Below, in pieces: positions 43,859 through 49,810 of a DNA stretch of 49,810 bases (its first letter is position 1; each line of letters begins with the position of its first letter). The notes under the pieces were generated by a model. That model saw only the letters and a list, made by a program, of their open reading frames with translations. It had not been told where the DNA came from and did no database searches. The DNA comes from Betaproteobacteria bacterium (GTDB lineage: Bacteria > Pseudomonadota > Gammaproteobacteria > Burkholderiales > Methylophilaceae), in assembly GCA_022599515.1 (NCBI GenBank), contig JAHZMC010000052.1, forward strand, positions 1 through 49,810. The letters run 5' to 3'. The position numbers and the translations under genes were made by a program.

Positions 43859-44494
43859 ATGAAGTCCTTGATTAGCCGTACGTCTGTTCTATGCTTTTTA
43901 ACGTTTTATTTAAGCGGCTGCTCTATTCTCAAAACACAAGAAGAACCGATTAACGACAGCACCGTTGATGCCTCCATATTGCATGAGCACCATATGGTGC
44001 TCATTGATAATATTGAGCAGTTTGCATTGACTGGTCGTTTAGGGGTAATGACCAATCCAAAAGGCTTTTCTGGCAGAGTGGCTTGGCAGCACACACCTGA
44101 TAAAGACAATATTGACGTGTTCTCTCCACTGGGCGGAAAGGTCGCGAATATTATTAAAACCAATGAAGAAGTTGTTCTCACTAATAGTAAAGATGAGCAT
44201 ATTGCTGCGCCAGACACTGAAACACTAACCGAGGAAACCTTAGGCTTTAGATTACCCTTAAATGGATTAAGTTATTGGGCGCTTGGCCGCCCTAGCAACA
44301 CAGGCTTGGTTGAATATGTCACTTGGGATGAAAACGGCAGAATTAACCAGCTGAAACAAAATGACTGGGATATTCAGTATCTAGATTATGAAGTCAATGA
44401 AGGTTATTTTCTACCAAAGAAAATAGTGTTAAGAACAGATGAGCTAATCATCAAGTTAATCGTTGAAAAATGGTCTGATATACAAACGCGATAA
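43859..44494 (+). CDS. lolB: Outer-membrane lipoprotein insertion factor LolB
   Basis: Receives lipoproteins from LolA and inserts them into the outer membrane. A 211-residue lipoprotein with a type II signal peptide and lipobox LSGC (cysteine ~21). The mature part has the LolB barrel features FALTGRLGVMTNPKGFSGRVAWQH, DNIDVFSPLGGKVANI and LPLNGLSYWALGRP. Its place between the TPR gene and ispE (three-base gap) is the normal beta/gammaproteobacterial order and confirms the call. Confidence 0.93.
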   Translation: MKSLISRTSVLCFLTFYLSGCSILKTQEEPINDSTVDASILHEHHMVLIDNIEQFALTGRLGVMTNPKGFSGRVAWQHTPDKDNIDVFSPLGGKVANIIKTNEEVVLTNSKDEHIAAPDTETLTEETLGFRLPLNGLSYWALGRPSNTGLVEYVTWDENGRINQLKQNDWDIQYLDYEVNEGYFLPKKIVLRTDELIIKLIVEKWSDIQTR

Positions 44495-44497
44495 ACC

Positions 44498-45346
44498 ATG
44501 TCTGATTTTCAAGATTTTTTAGCGCCAGCGAAAGTCAATGTGTTTTTACACATTACAGGCCAACGTGTAGACGGTTACCATACCTTACAAAGCGCCTTCC
44601 AACTACTAGATTTCTACGACACGGTTTCTTTAAAACCAACTAGTAATCATCAGATTAAACGGATTACGCAAATTGATACCATTCCGGAACATGAAGACTT
44701 GTGTGTACGTGCCGCACAAGCGTTGCAACAGGCAGCAAACTGCAAACAAGGCGTAGAAATTAAGCTGCAAAAGCGTATCCCAATGGGCGGAGGTCTTGGT
44801 GGTGGCAGTTCAGATGCCGCCACCGTATTGCTTGCACTTAATCAACTATGGGGAGTTCATTTCAGCCGTGATGCTTTAATGAAAATAGGGTTGTCACTGG
44901 GCGCTGATGTGCCATTTTTCATCTATGGACAAAGCGCTTGGGTCGAAGGAATTGGTGAAATTCTCACACCCCTGACATTACCGACACCATACTATGTCGT
45001 TTTGACGCCACCAATACATGTGTCCACCGCTAAAATATTTACACATTCTGGATTGACAAAAGACACGAAACCATTGAGAATAGCGGACTTTTCAAACGGT
45101 GCAAATTCTAATTTGTTTAGAAATGACCTTGAAAAAGTAGTTTGTGAAGAATTTACAGCGGTTGCATCTACCCTAGAATGGCTTAACCAATATGGTCAAG
45201 CCCGCATGAGCGGATCAGGTGCATCTGTATTTGTAACGGTTGATTCATTAGCAAAGGCAAAGTCAATTTTTGCAGAAAAGCCAGTCGAGATACAAGGCTT
45301 TATTGCAAAAGGCTTAAGTCAACATCCTTTGTATGAGTTAGCATGA
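44498..45346 (+). CDS. ispE: 4-diphosphocytidyl-2-C-methyl-D-erythritol kinase
   Basis: GHMP kinase of the MEP isoprenoid pathway. It is 282 residues. The substrate motif APAKVNVFLHITGQRVDGYHTLQS opens the protein, the ATP-binding loop is PMGGGLGGGSSDAATVL (~93-109), and the third motif is ARMSGSGASVFV near the C-terminus. It follows lolB closely and precedes tRNAGln and prs, a conserved order in proteobacteria. Confidence 0.97.
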   Translation: MSDFQDFLAPAKVNVFLHITGQRVDGYHTLQSAFQLLDFYDTVSLKPTSNHQIKRITQIDTIPEHEDLCVRAAQALQQAANCKQGVEIKLQKRIPMGGGLGGGSSDAATVLLALNQLWGVHFSRDALMKIGLSLGADVPFFIYGQSAWVEGIGEILTPLTLPTPYYVVLTPPIHVSTAKIFTHSGLTKDTKPLRIADFSNGANSNLFRNDLEKVVCEEFTAVASTLEWLNQYGQARMSGSGASVFVTVDSLAKAKSIFAEKPVEIQGFIAKGLSQHPLYELA

Positions 45347-45372
45347 TGTAAAATTAACACAGTAAAGTTTTT

Positions 45373-45449
45373 TGGGGAGTCGCCAAGTTGGTTAAGGCAC
45401 AGGGTTTTGATCCCTGCATGCGAAGGTTCGAATCCTTCCTCCTCAGCCA
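45373..45449 (+). tRNA. tRNA-Gln (anticodon TTG)
   Basis: A 77-nt cloverleaf including encoded CCA. Acceptor TGGGGAG pairs with CTCCTCA (one G-T), D arm with GGTT AAGG, anticodon stem CAGGG/CCCTG around loop TTTTGAT (anticodon TTG), T arm GAAGG-TTCGAAT-CCTTC. The T1-A72 pair and discriminator G are usual for glutamine tRNA. It sits between ispE and prs, as in many proteobacteria. Confidence 0.95.
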
Positions 45450-45462
45450 GATTTAATTAATT

Positions 45463-45497
45463 AAAAGCGTGTAGATTGATTAGATTTACACGCTTTT
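45463..45497 (+). terminator. Hairpin after tRNA-Gln, just before prs
   Basis: An 11-bp stem AAAAGCGTGTA / TACACGCTTTT with a 13-base loop and T4. It probably ends or attenuates the ispE-tRNA transcript; prs starts 20 bases on. Confidence 0.75.
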
Positions 45498-45516
45498 CAA
45501 TTTCATAAGGATGCAT

Positions 45517-46470
45517 GTGGCAGCGAATAGCAACATGATGGTATTTACAGGGAATGCGAACCCAGTTTTAGCCGAAGAGGTTGCTCAAAATCTTGGTATT
45601 GAACTAGGTCGCGCAGATGTAGGTCGATTTTCAGATGGCGAGATTATGCTGGAAATTCTTGAGAATGTGCGCGGTCGTGATGTATTCGTGTTGCAATCAA
45701 CCAGTCACCCAAATAATGACACCTTAATGGAAGTCATGGTCATGGTTGATGCCTTGCGCCGCTCATCTGCGGGTCGCATTACTGCAGCAATTCCTTATTT
45801 AGGTTACTCAAGACAAGATCGCCGCCCACGCTCAGCACGCGTAGCGATTACGGCAAAAGTAGTGGCTAATATGCTCACTAGCGTTGGTGTTAATCGCTTG
45901 CTAACGATGGATTTACATTCGGACCAAATACAAGGCTTCTTTGATATTCCAGTCGATAATATTTATGCAACATCGATTTTGTTAGATGATTTAAAAAAGC
46001 ATTCGCATAAAGATTTAGTGGTTGTTTCACCTGATATTGGCGGCGTAGTGCGTGCACGTGCAGCAGCCAAACAATTAGGTGCAGACTTAGCGATTATTGA
46101 TAAACGCCGCCCTAAACCAAATGTTGCCAAGGTCATGAATATTATTGGTGAAGTCGCTGGACGTACTTGTGTGATTATGGATGATATGGTCGACACAGCC
46201 AATACGCTATGCGAGGCAGCGGCAGCATTAAAAGAACAAGGCGCATTAAAAGTACTGGCTTATGCAACCCATCCAGTATTGTCAGGTTCTGCTGCACAAC
46301 GTATTGCAGATTCAGAGTTAGATGAGTTAGTGGTGACAAATACCATTCCATTGAGTGAAGCATCAAAAAATTGTAAAAAAATTCGTCAGCTAAGTGCTGC
46401 CGTATTATTAGCAGAAACTATTCGAAGAATTAGTAAAGAAGACTCTGTTTCTTCTTTATTTATGGAGTAG
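45517..46470 (+). CDS. prs: Ribose-phosphate pyrophosphokinase
   Basis: Makes PRPP from ribose-5-phosphate and ATP. It is about 317 residues. The start GTG at 45517 is preferred, since AAGGA lies six bases before it; the ATG at 45511 is directly against that site. Signatures include [66 protein letters not shown] and the PRPP loop [23 protein letters not shown]. It is followed by rplY and pth, the usual order. Confidence 0.96.
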   Translation: MAANSNMMVFTGNANPVLAEEVAQNLGIELGRADVGRFSDGEIMLEILENVRGRDVFVLQSTSHPNNDTLMEVMVMVDALRRSSAGRITAAIPYLGYSRQDRRPRSARVAITAKVVANMLTSVGVNRLLTMDLHSDQIQGFFDIPVDNIYATSILLDDLKKHSHKDLVVVSPDIGGVVRARAAAKQLGADLAIIDKRRPKPNVAKVMNIIGEVAGRTCVIMDDMVDTANTLCEAAAALKEQGALKVLAYATHPVLSGSAAQRIADSELDELVVTNTIPLSEASKNCKKIRQLSAAVLLAETIRRISKEDSVSSLFME

Positions 46471-46540
46471 CCAAGTATCGTTTTCCTGTTATCTGGTCGC
46501 GGATAACAGATTTTAAAGTAGTAAATTAAGGAGCAATACA

Positions 46541-47212
46541 ATGAGTATTAATATTAAAGCAACCAAACGTGACGTAAAAGGTACGAGTGCGAGCCGCCGC
46601 CTACGTCGCGCTGGCAGTGTGCCAGGCGTCATATACGGTGGTGATAGCCCAGCAATCCCATTATTATTTGATCACAAAGCGCTATTCATGGAATTTCGTC
46701 ATGAAGCTTTCCATGCATCTATCTTAAACCTAGAAGTAGATGGCAAAAAAGAAGACGTTTTATTACGTGATTATCAGTTACACCCAGTACGAAATACAAT
46801 TCAACACGTTGATTTCCAACGCGTTTCTGCAACTGAAACTATCCACGTTAAAGTGCCATTACACTTCATCAATGAAGAAACTTGTCCTGGCGTTAAGACT
46901 GGCGGCGGCAATGTTGCTCACATCTTAAACGAAGCAGAGGTCAGCTGTTTAGCTAAAAACCTACCTGAGTTTATTGAAGTAGACTTAGGCGCGCTACAAG
47001 TTGGTGAATCAATTCACTTATCTCAAATCAAACTGCCTAAGGGCATTGAGTTTGTACAATTAGCGCATGGCGCAGATCCTGCGGTAAGCTCAGTTAACAA
47101 ACCACGCGGCGCTACTACTGAGACTGAGACTGATACTGATGCGGAAGCACCAGTAACATTAGTAGATGGCGAAACAGCTGAAGGTGATGCTCCAGCAGAT
47201 GACGCTGAGTAA
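46541..47212 (+). CDS. rplY: 50S ribosomal protein L25, long (Ctc/TL5) form
   Basis: Binds 5S rRNA. At 223 residues it is the long version. The N-terminal L25 domain has INIKATKRDVKGTSASRRLRRAGSVPGVIYGG and VLLRDYQLHPVRNTIQHVDFQRV. The C-terminal Ctc domain has VPLHFINEETCPGVKTGGG and LPEFIEVDLGALQVGESIHLSQIKLPKG. The tail is acidic with a Thr/Glu/Asp-rich stretch. A good AAGGAG ribosome-binding site stands before the ATG. Confidence 0.96.
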   Translation: MSINIKATKRDVKGTSASRRLRRAGSVPGVIYGGDSPAIPLLFDHKALFMEFRHEAFHASILNLEVDGKKEDVLLRDYQLHPVRNTIQHVDFQRVSATETIHVKVPLHFINEETCPGVKTGGGNVAHILNEAEVSCLAKNLPEFIEVDLGALQVGESIHLSQIKLPKGIEFVQLAHGADPAVSSVNKPRGATTETETDTDAEAPVTLVDGETAEGDAPADDAE

Positions 47213-47230
47213 GCAATAAGTAGTAAAATG

Positions 47231-47263
47231 ACGCGTGTTCTAGTAATAGAACGCGCGTTTTTT
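47231..47263 (+). terminator. Terminator after rplY
   Basis: Stem ACGCGTGTTCT / AGAACGCGCGT (11 bp, one G-T), six-base loop, T6. It separates rplY from pth. Confidence 0.85.
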
Positions 47264-47289
47264 ATTTGTAGGGTCATATAATTATTATC

Positions 47290-47868
47290 ATGAAACCAGG
47301 AATTAAATTATTTGTAGGGTTAGGCAACCCTGGCGAAAAATATATAGCTACGCGCCATAACGCCGGTTTCTGGTGGATTGATCTAATCGTCGCGCAAACC
47401 AATAGTAACTTGTCGATTGATTCTAAAATGTTTGGCATCGTAGCCAAACTGAATGGCGATAAATGGTTACTCAAACCAACCACTTTCATGAATGCAAGTG
47501 GCAAGTCGGTTGCTGCATTAGCTAACTATTACAAAATTAATCCAGAAGAAATCTTAGTCATTCATGATGAACTAGATTTACCTGCGGGACAAAGCAAACT
47601 AAAGTTTGGTGGTAGTCACGGCGGTCATAATGGTTTGCGTGATATTCATGCAGCGCTTAATACAACCAACTACTGGCGTCTACGTATTGGAATTGGTCAT
47701 CCTGGTCAAAAAAATGAAGTGGTTAATTACGTGCTAAAAGCACCAAACAAAGACGAACAAAAAGCGATTGATGAAAGCATTGATGATAGTAGCAAAGTGC
47801 TAAGCTACCTACTGGATGGCGACTTTGAACAAGCGATGTTAAAACTGCACACCAAAAATAAACCTTAA
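47290..47868 (+). CDS. pth: Peptidyl-tRNA hydrolase
   Basis: Recycles peptidyl-tRNA released from stalled ribosomes. It is 192 residues. The N-terminus [24 protein letters not shown] contains the catalytic His (~23), FMNASG provides the conserved Asn, and [30 protein letters not shown] holds the catalytic Asp. [10 protein letters not shown] follows. A terminator stands between rplY and this gene, so it may have its own promoter. ychF follows 192 bases later with nothing else recognised in the gap. Confidence 0.97.
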   Translation: MKPGIKLFVGLGNPGEKYIATRHNAGFWWIDLIVAQTNSNLSIDSKMFGIVAKLNGDKWLLKPTTFMNASGKSVAALANYYKINPEEILVIHDELDLPAGQSKLKFGGSHGGHNGLRDIHAALNTTNYWRLRIGIGHPGQKNEVVNYVLKAPNKDEQKAIDESIDDSSKVLSYLLDGDFEQAMLKLHTKNKP

Positions 47869-48060
47869 TTATTGTTTACATTGGCAGTCTCAGCACTTAA
47901 CTCTAGCAGTATATACCCCTGAAAAAAATATGTTAACCATGGCTAACTACTTAATATACATTAAGTTTCTTTTTGCAAACACAATAATAGAGTTAAAATA
48001 CTGGGTTAATTTAAATCAAACCAGTCGCTCAACAGCGGAACACCAAAGGCAAAAGTTTAT

Positions 48061-49146
48061 ATGCAATGTGGAATCGTCGGCTTACCTAATGTAGGCAAAT
48101 CAACCTTATTTAACGCCATTACCAAAGCGGGTATTGCGGCAGAAAACTACCCCTTTTGCACTATTGAACCAAACGTCGGCATTGTCGAAGTGCCAGACTC
48201 ACGTTTGCAACCGTTAATCGACATTGTTAGCCCAGTGCGCACGCAACCAGCAACAGTAGAATTGGTTGACATTGCAGGCATTGTCGCGGGCGCATCAAAA
48301 GGCGAAGGTTTAGGTAACAAATTTTTAGCTAACATTCGCGAAACAGATGCAATCGCCCATGTCGTCCGCTGCTTTGACGACGGCAATGTTATCCATGTTG
48401 CAGGCAAAGTTGACCCATTATCAGATATTGAAGTCATTAATACCGAGCTAGCCTTAGCGGATATGGAAACCGTTGAAAAAACCATGCAACGTGAAGGCAA
48501 AAAAGCCAAATCAGGCGATAAAGATGCCATCGCCCTACTCGCCATTTGCGAGAAAATTCAAGCACATCTTGACAACGGCGCACCAGTCCGCACCATGTGC
48601 TTAGATGCAGAACAACTGCAACTGATTAAACCACTGTGTTTAATCACCGTAAAACCAGTGCTTTATATCGCCAATGTCGATGAAGCAGGCTTTGAAAATA
48701 ATCCTTATTTAGACAAAGTCACGGCATTAGGCAAAACAGAAGGCGCGCCAGTGGTTTGCATCTGCGCAAAAATTGAATCTGAAATTTCCGAACTAGAAGA
48801 TGAAGACAAAGTTGAATTTTTAAAAGAACTCGGTCAAGAAGAACCCGGCTTAAACCGCGTGATTCGCGCCGCTTACGATTTATTAGGCTTACAAACCTAC
48901 TTCACCGCTGGCGTGCAAGAAGTACGCGCTTGGACCATTAAAAAAGGCAACACCGCACCACAAGCCGCAGGTGTTATTCATACCGACTTTGAACGTGGCT
49001 TTATCCGCGCAGAAGTCATCGCCTACGACGACTATGTAAAAAACAAAGGTGAAAAAGGCGCGCAAGAAGCCGGCAAAATGCGTTTAGAAGGCAAAGAGTA
49101 TGTGATGCATGATGGCGATGTTGTGCATTTCCGCTTCAACGTCTAA
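48061..49146 (+). CDS. ychF: Ribosome-binding ATPase YchF (OLA1 family)
   Basis: An Obg-related P-loop protein that prefers ATP and binds ribosomes and the proteasome-like or stress machinery. At 361 residues it is full length. P-loop [17 protein letters not shown], then [18 protein letters not shown], the switch [22 protein letters not shown], and a coiled-coil insert. The C-terminal TGS domain has [30 protein letters not shown] and [15 protein letters not shown]. The pth-ychF order is common in bacteria. Confidence 0.97.
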   Translation: MQCGIVGLPNVGKSTLFNAITKAGIAAENYPFCTIEPNVGIVEVPDSRLQPLIDIVSPVRTQPATVELVDIAGIVAGASKGEGLGNKFLANIRETDAIAHVVRCFDDGNVIHVAGKVDPLSDIEVINTELALADMETVEKTMQREGKKAKSGDKDAIALLAICEKIQAHLDNGAPVRTMCLDAEQLQLIKPLCLITVKPVLYIANVDEAGFENNPYLDKVTALGKTEGAPVVCICAKIESEISELEDEDKVEFLKELGQEEPGLNRVIRAAYDLLGLQTYFTAGVQEVRAWTIKKGNTAPQAAGVIHTDFERGFIRAEVIAYDDYVKNKGEKGAQEAGKMRLEGKEYVMHDGDVVHFRFNV

Positions 49147-49149
49147 GTT

Positions 49150-49167
49150 ACGCGAGCTTGCGTTTTT
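49150..49167 (+). terminator. Weak terminator-like hairpin after ychF
   Basis: ACGCG-AGCT-TGCGT (5-bp stem with one G-T) followed by TTTTT, four bases after the ychF stop. Confidence 0.5.
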
Positions 49168-49199
49168 AGCCTTAAAAAGAGTTCATGTTTAATAAAACC

Positions 49200-49291
49200 G
49201 TCATTGCAAGACCGCTGAGGTCTTCCCCAATCTGCACTAAGCACTAAAGCGCTAAGTTGATTGTGAAGAGCGTAAGCCCGTGGCAATCTAG
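49200..49291. repeat. Dispersed-repeat-like element in the ychF-tRNAMet gap
   Basis: The stretch begins GTCATTGC and ends GGCAATCTAG, the flanks of a widespread proteobacterial palindromic repeat type (GTCATTGCGAG...CGTGGCAATCT). Inside is a hairpin AAGACC-GCTGA-GGTCTT (49208-49224). It is degenerate and a second copy was not found by eye in this window. The rest of the 251-base gap is unremarkable. Confidence 0.5.
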
Positions 49292-49397
49292 TTTTTACAG
49301 TTATTTTAAGCGTTTTGCTTTGACAACAAACGCTTAAACTACTAGAATTGCGGGCTTGCTAAAATGATGGCAAAACACAACGAATTTACAGTTTCAC

Positions 49398-49474
49398 GGT
49401 GATGTAGCTCAGCTGGTTAGAGCACAGGATTCATAATCCTGGGGTCGAGGGTTCAAGTCCCTCTTTCACCACCA
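49398..49474 (+). tRNA. tRNA-Met (anticodon CAT)
   Basis: A 77-nt cloverleaf with encoded CCA. Acceptor GGTGATG pairs with TTTCACC (one mismatch, one G-T), D arm GCTC..GAGC, anticodon stem CAGGA/TCCTG around loop TTCATAA (anticodon CAT), T arm GAGGG-TTCAAGT-CCCTC. The GAGCACA...TGGGGTC pattern is that of elongator methionine tRNA. A CAT anticodon can also be the lysidine-modified isoleucine tRNA, less likely here. Confidence 0.88.
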
Positions 49475-49478
49475 TTAT

Positions 49479-49510
49479 AAGCGGCTTACAGCGATGTAAG
49501 CCGCTTTTTT
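49479..49510 (+). terminator. Terminator after tRNA-Met
   Basis: An 11-bp perfect stem AAGCGGCTTAC / GTAAGCCGCTT, loop AGCGAT, then T run to 49510. Confidence 0.92.
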
Positions 49511-49684
49511 CTTCATTGCACACTCGTTGCACATTTCTTATTGTTCTTTTTAGCATAGAAGCGCATAGTTAACACCATACTGTTTAACTACGTTTTTTTT
49601 TGCAAAATGGCACAATTATCAGCTAATTCTGTACAAATTTTAGATGGAAAAATTACGCTAACTAAGCGAAATTGTAGCTCAGCT

Positions 49685-49810
49685 TGGCATGACCCCTGTT
49701 GAATAAAGTGGACACTACCACTTCAGACAAGCTCTTCCTGTTTTAGTTTGAATTGCTTCAAAGCCTGTGCAGGTGAGATATTACCTAAACTTGTATGCCT
49801 GCGCTTACGA
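49685..49810 (-). mobile_element. End of an IS3-family insertion sequence (cut by window edge)
   Basis: The sequence from about 49685 (TGGCATGACCCCTGTTGAAT, then GTGGACAC) has the form of an IS3-family terminal inverted repeat, where TGACCCC and GTGGACA are recurrent. Immediately inside, a transposase gene ends on the minus strand. Only 126 bases of the element lie in the window, so the subgroup and integrity cannot be judged. Confidence 0.75.
49723..49810 (-). CDS. IS3-family transposase (OrfB), C-terminal fragment
   Basis: The last 28 residues are visible: RKRRHTSLGNISPAQALKQF followed by KLKQEELV and stop. R-R-H-T-S-L-G-x-I-S-P is the C-terminal signature of the IS3-family DDE transposase just past its catalytic Glu. 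The rest lies beyond the window's right edge. The stop is about 38 bases from the IS end. Confidence 0.85.
   Translation of the reverse strand, partial: RKRRHTSLGNISPAQALKQFKLKQEELV

Noticed and set aside
45511..45516. ATG at 45511 as the prs start
   Set aside because: AAGG directly abuts this ATG; GTG at 45517 has normal spacing and family-like length.

Overview
Most of this window (about 2.04 to 49.8 kb) is a moderately AT-rich chromosomal segment of a betaproteobacterium. A methylotroph of the Methylophilaceae (Methylotenera-like) is the best guess. This is inferred from gene content and protein style (Edd/Eda, a DUF3149 mini-protein, Ctc-type L25, RpoH/DnaK style, Gld-like ABC set), not from a database search. 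The first ~2.03 kb is clearly different: it is GC-richer, has actinobacterial genes (Pr6Pr-like membrane protein, YbaK, TetR) and a perfect actinobacterial LexA box. It joins the rest in the middle of a kinase gene at about 2035, which looks like an assembly chimera or a foreign insertion.

Layout: 2.0-3.1 kb, truncated kinase and HAD phosphatase; 3.2-5.8 kb, Entner-Doudoroff genes edd-eda; 6.0-14.8 kb, outer-membrane/LPS core region (NodU-type carbamoyltransferase, two LPS-kinase-like proteins, lipid A acyltransferase, OmpA-like lipoprotein, waaP, waaG, divergent waaC); 14.8-19.0 kb, DUF3149 peptide and the grpE-dnaK-dnaJ heat-shock block with sigma-32 promoters; 19.1-21.2 kb, small secreted protein, a creB/creD deletion remnant, M23 peptidase; 21-23 kb, rsmD-coaD-fdx-gloA-hypothetical operon; 23.1-26.4 kb, a broken GAF/EAL signalling gene and a pair of M16 peptidases; 26.6-30.2 kb, ftsY-ftsE-ftsX-rpoH; 30.3-32.2 kb, a dynamin-like GTPase gene with two in-frame stops; 32.4-35.8 kb, ubiquinone genes (DUF971-ubiE-ubiJ-ubiB); 35.9-37.9 kb, GGDEF protein and mutM; 37.9-41.9 kb, GldA/F/G-like ABC system with DUF4340; 42.2-49.1 kb, TPR-lolB-ispE-tRNAGln-prs-rplY-pth-ychF; 49.2-49.8 kb, a dispersed-repeat-like element, tRNAMet and the end of an IS3-family element.

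How the genes fit together: the LPS block combines core assembly (WaaC, WaaG) with heptose phosphorylation (WaaP and paralogues), a probable carbamoylation step and lipid A acylation, resembling the Pseudomonas core-oligosaccharide locus. The heat-shock genes are wired through sigma-32-like promoters before grpE and dnaK. rpoH itself sits behind a near-perfect CIRCE (HrcA) operator.

The most striking theme is local gene damage: the 2035 chimeric joint, two out-of-frame internal deletions (creB/creD at ~19740 and GAF/EAL at ~23340), a one-base frameshift in a lipoprotein signal peptide (~11615), two stop codons nine bases apart in the dynamin gene (~31265), and an rpoH start that reads AUC. 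These may be real decay or population variants, or sequence/assembly errors. Read-level checks would decide. I found no CRISPR array and no convincing undescribed multi-gene system.
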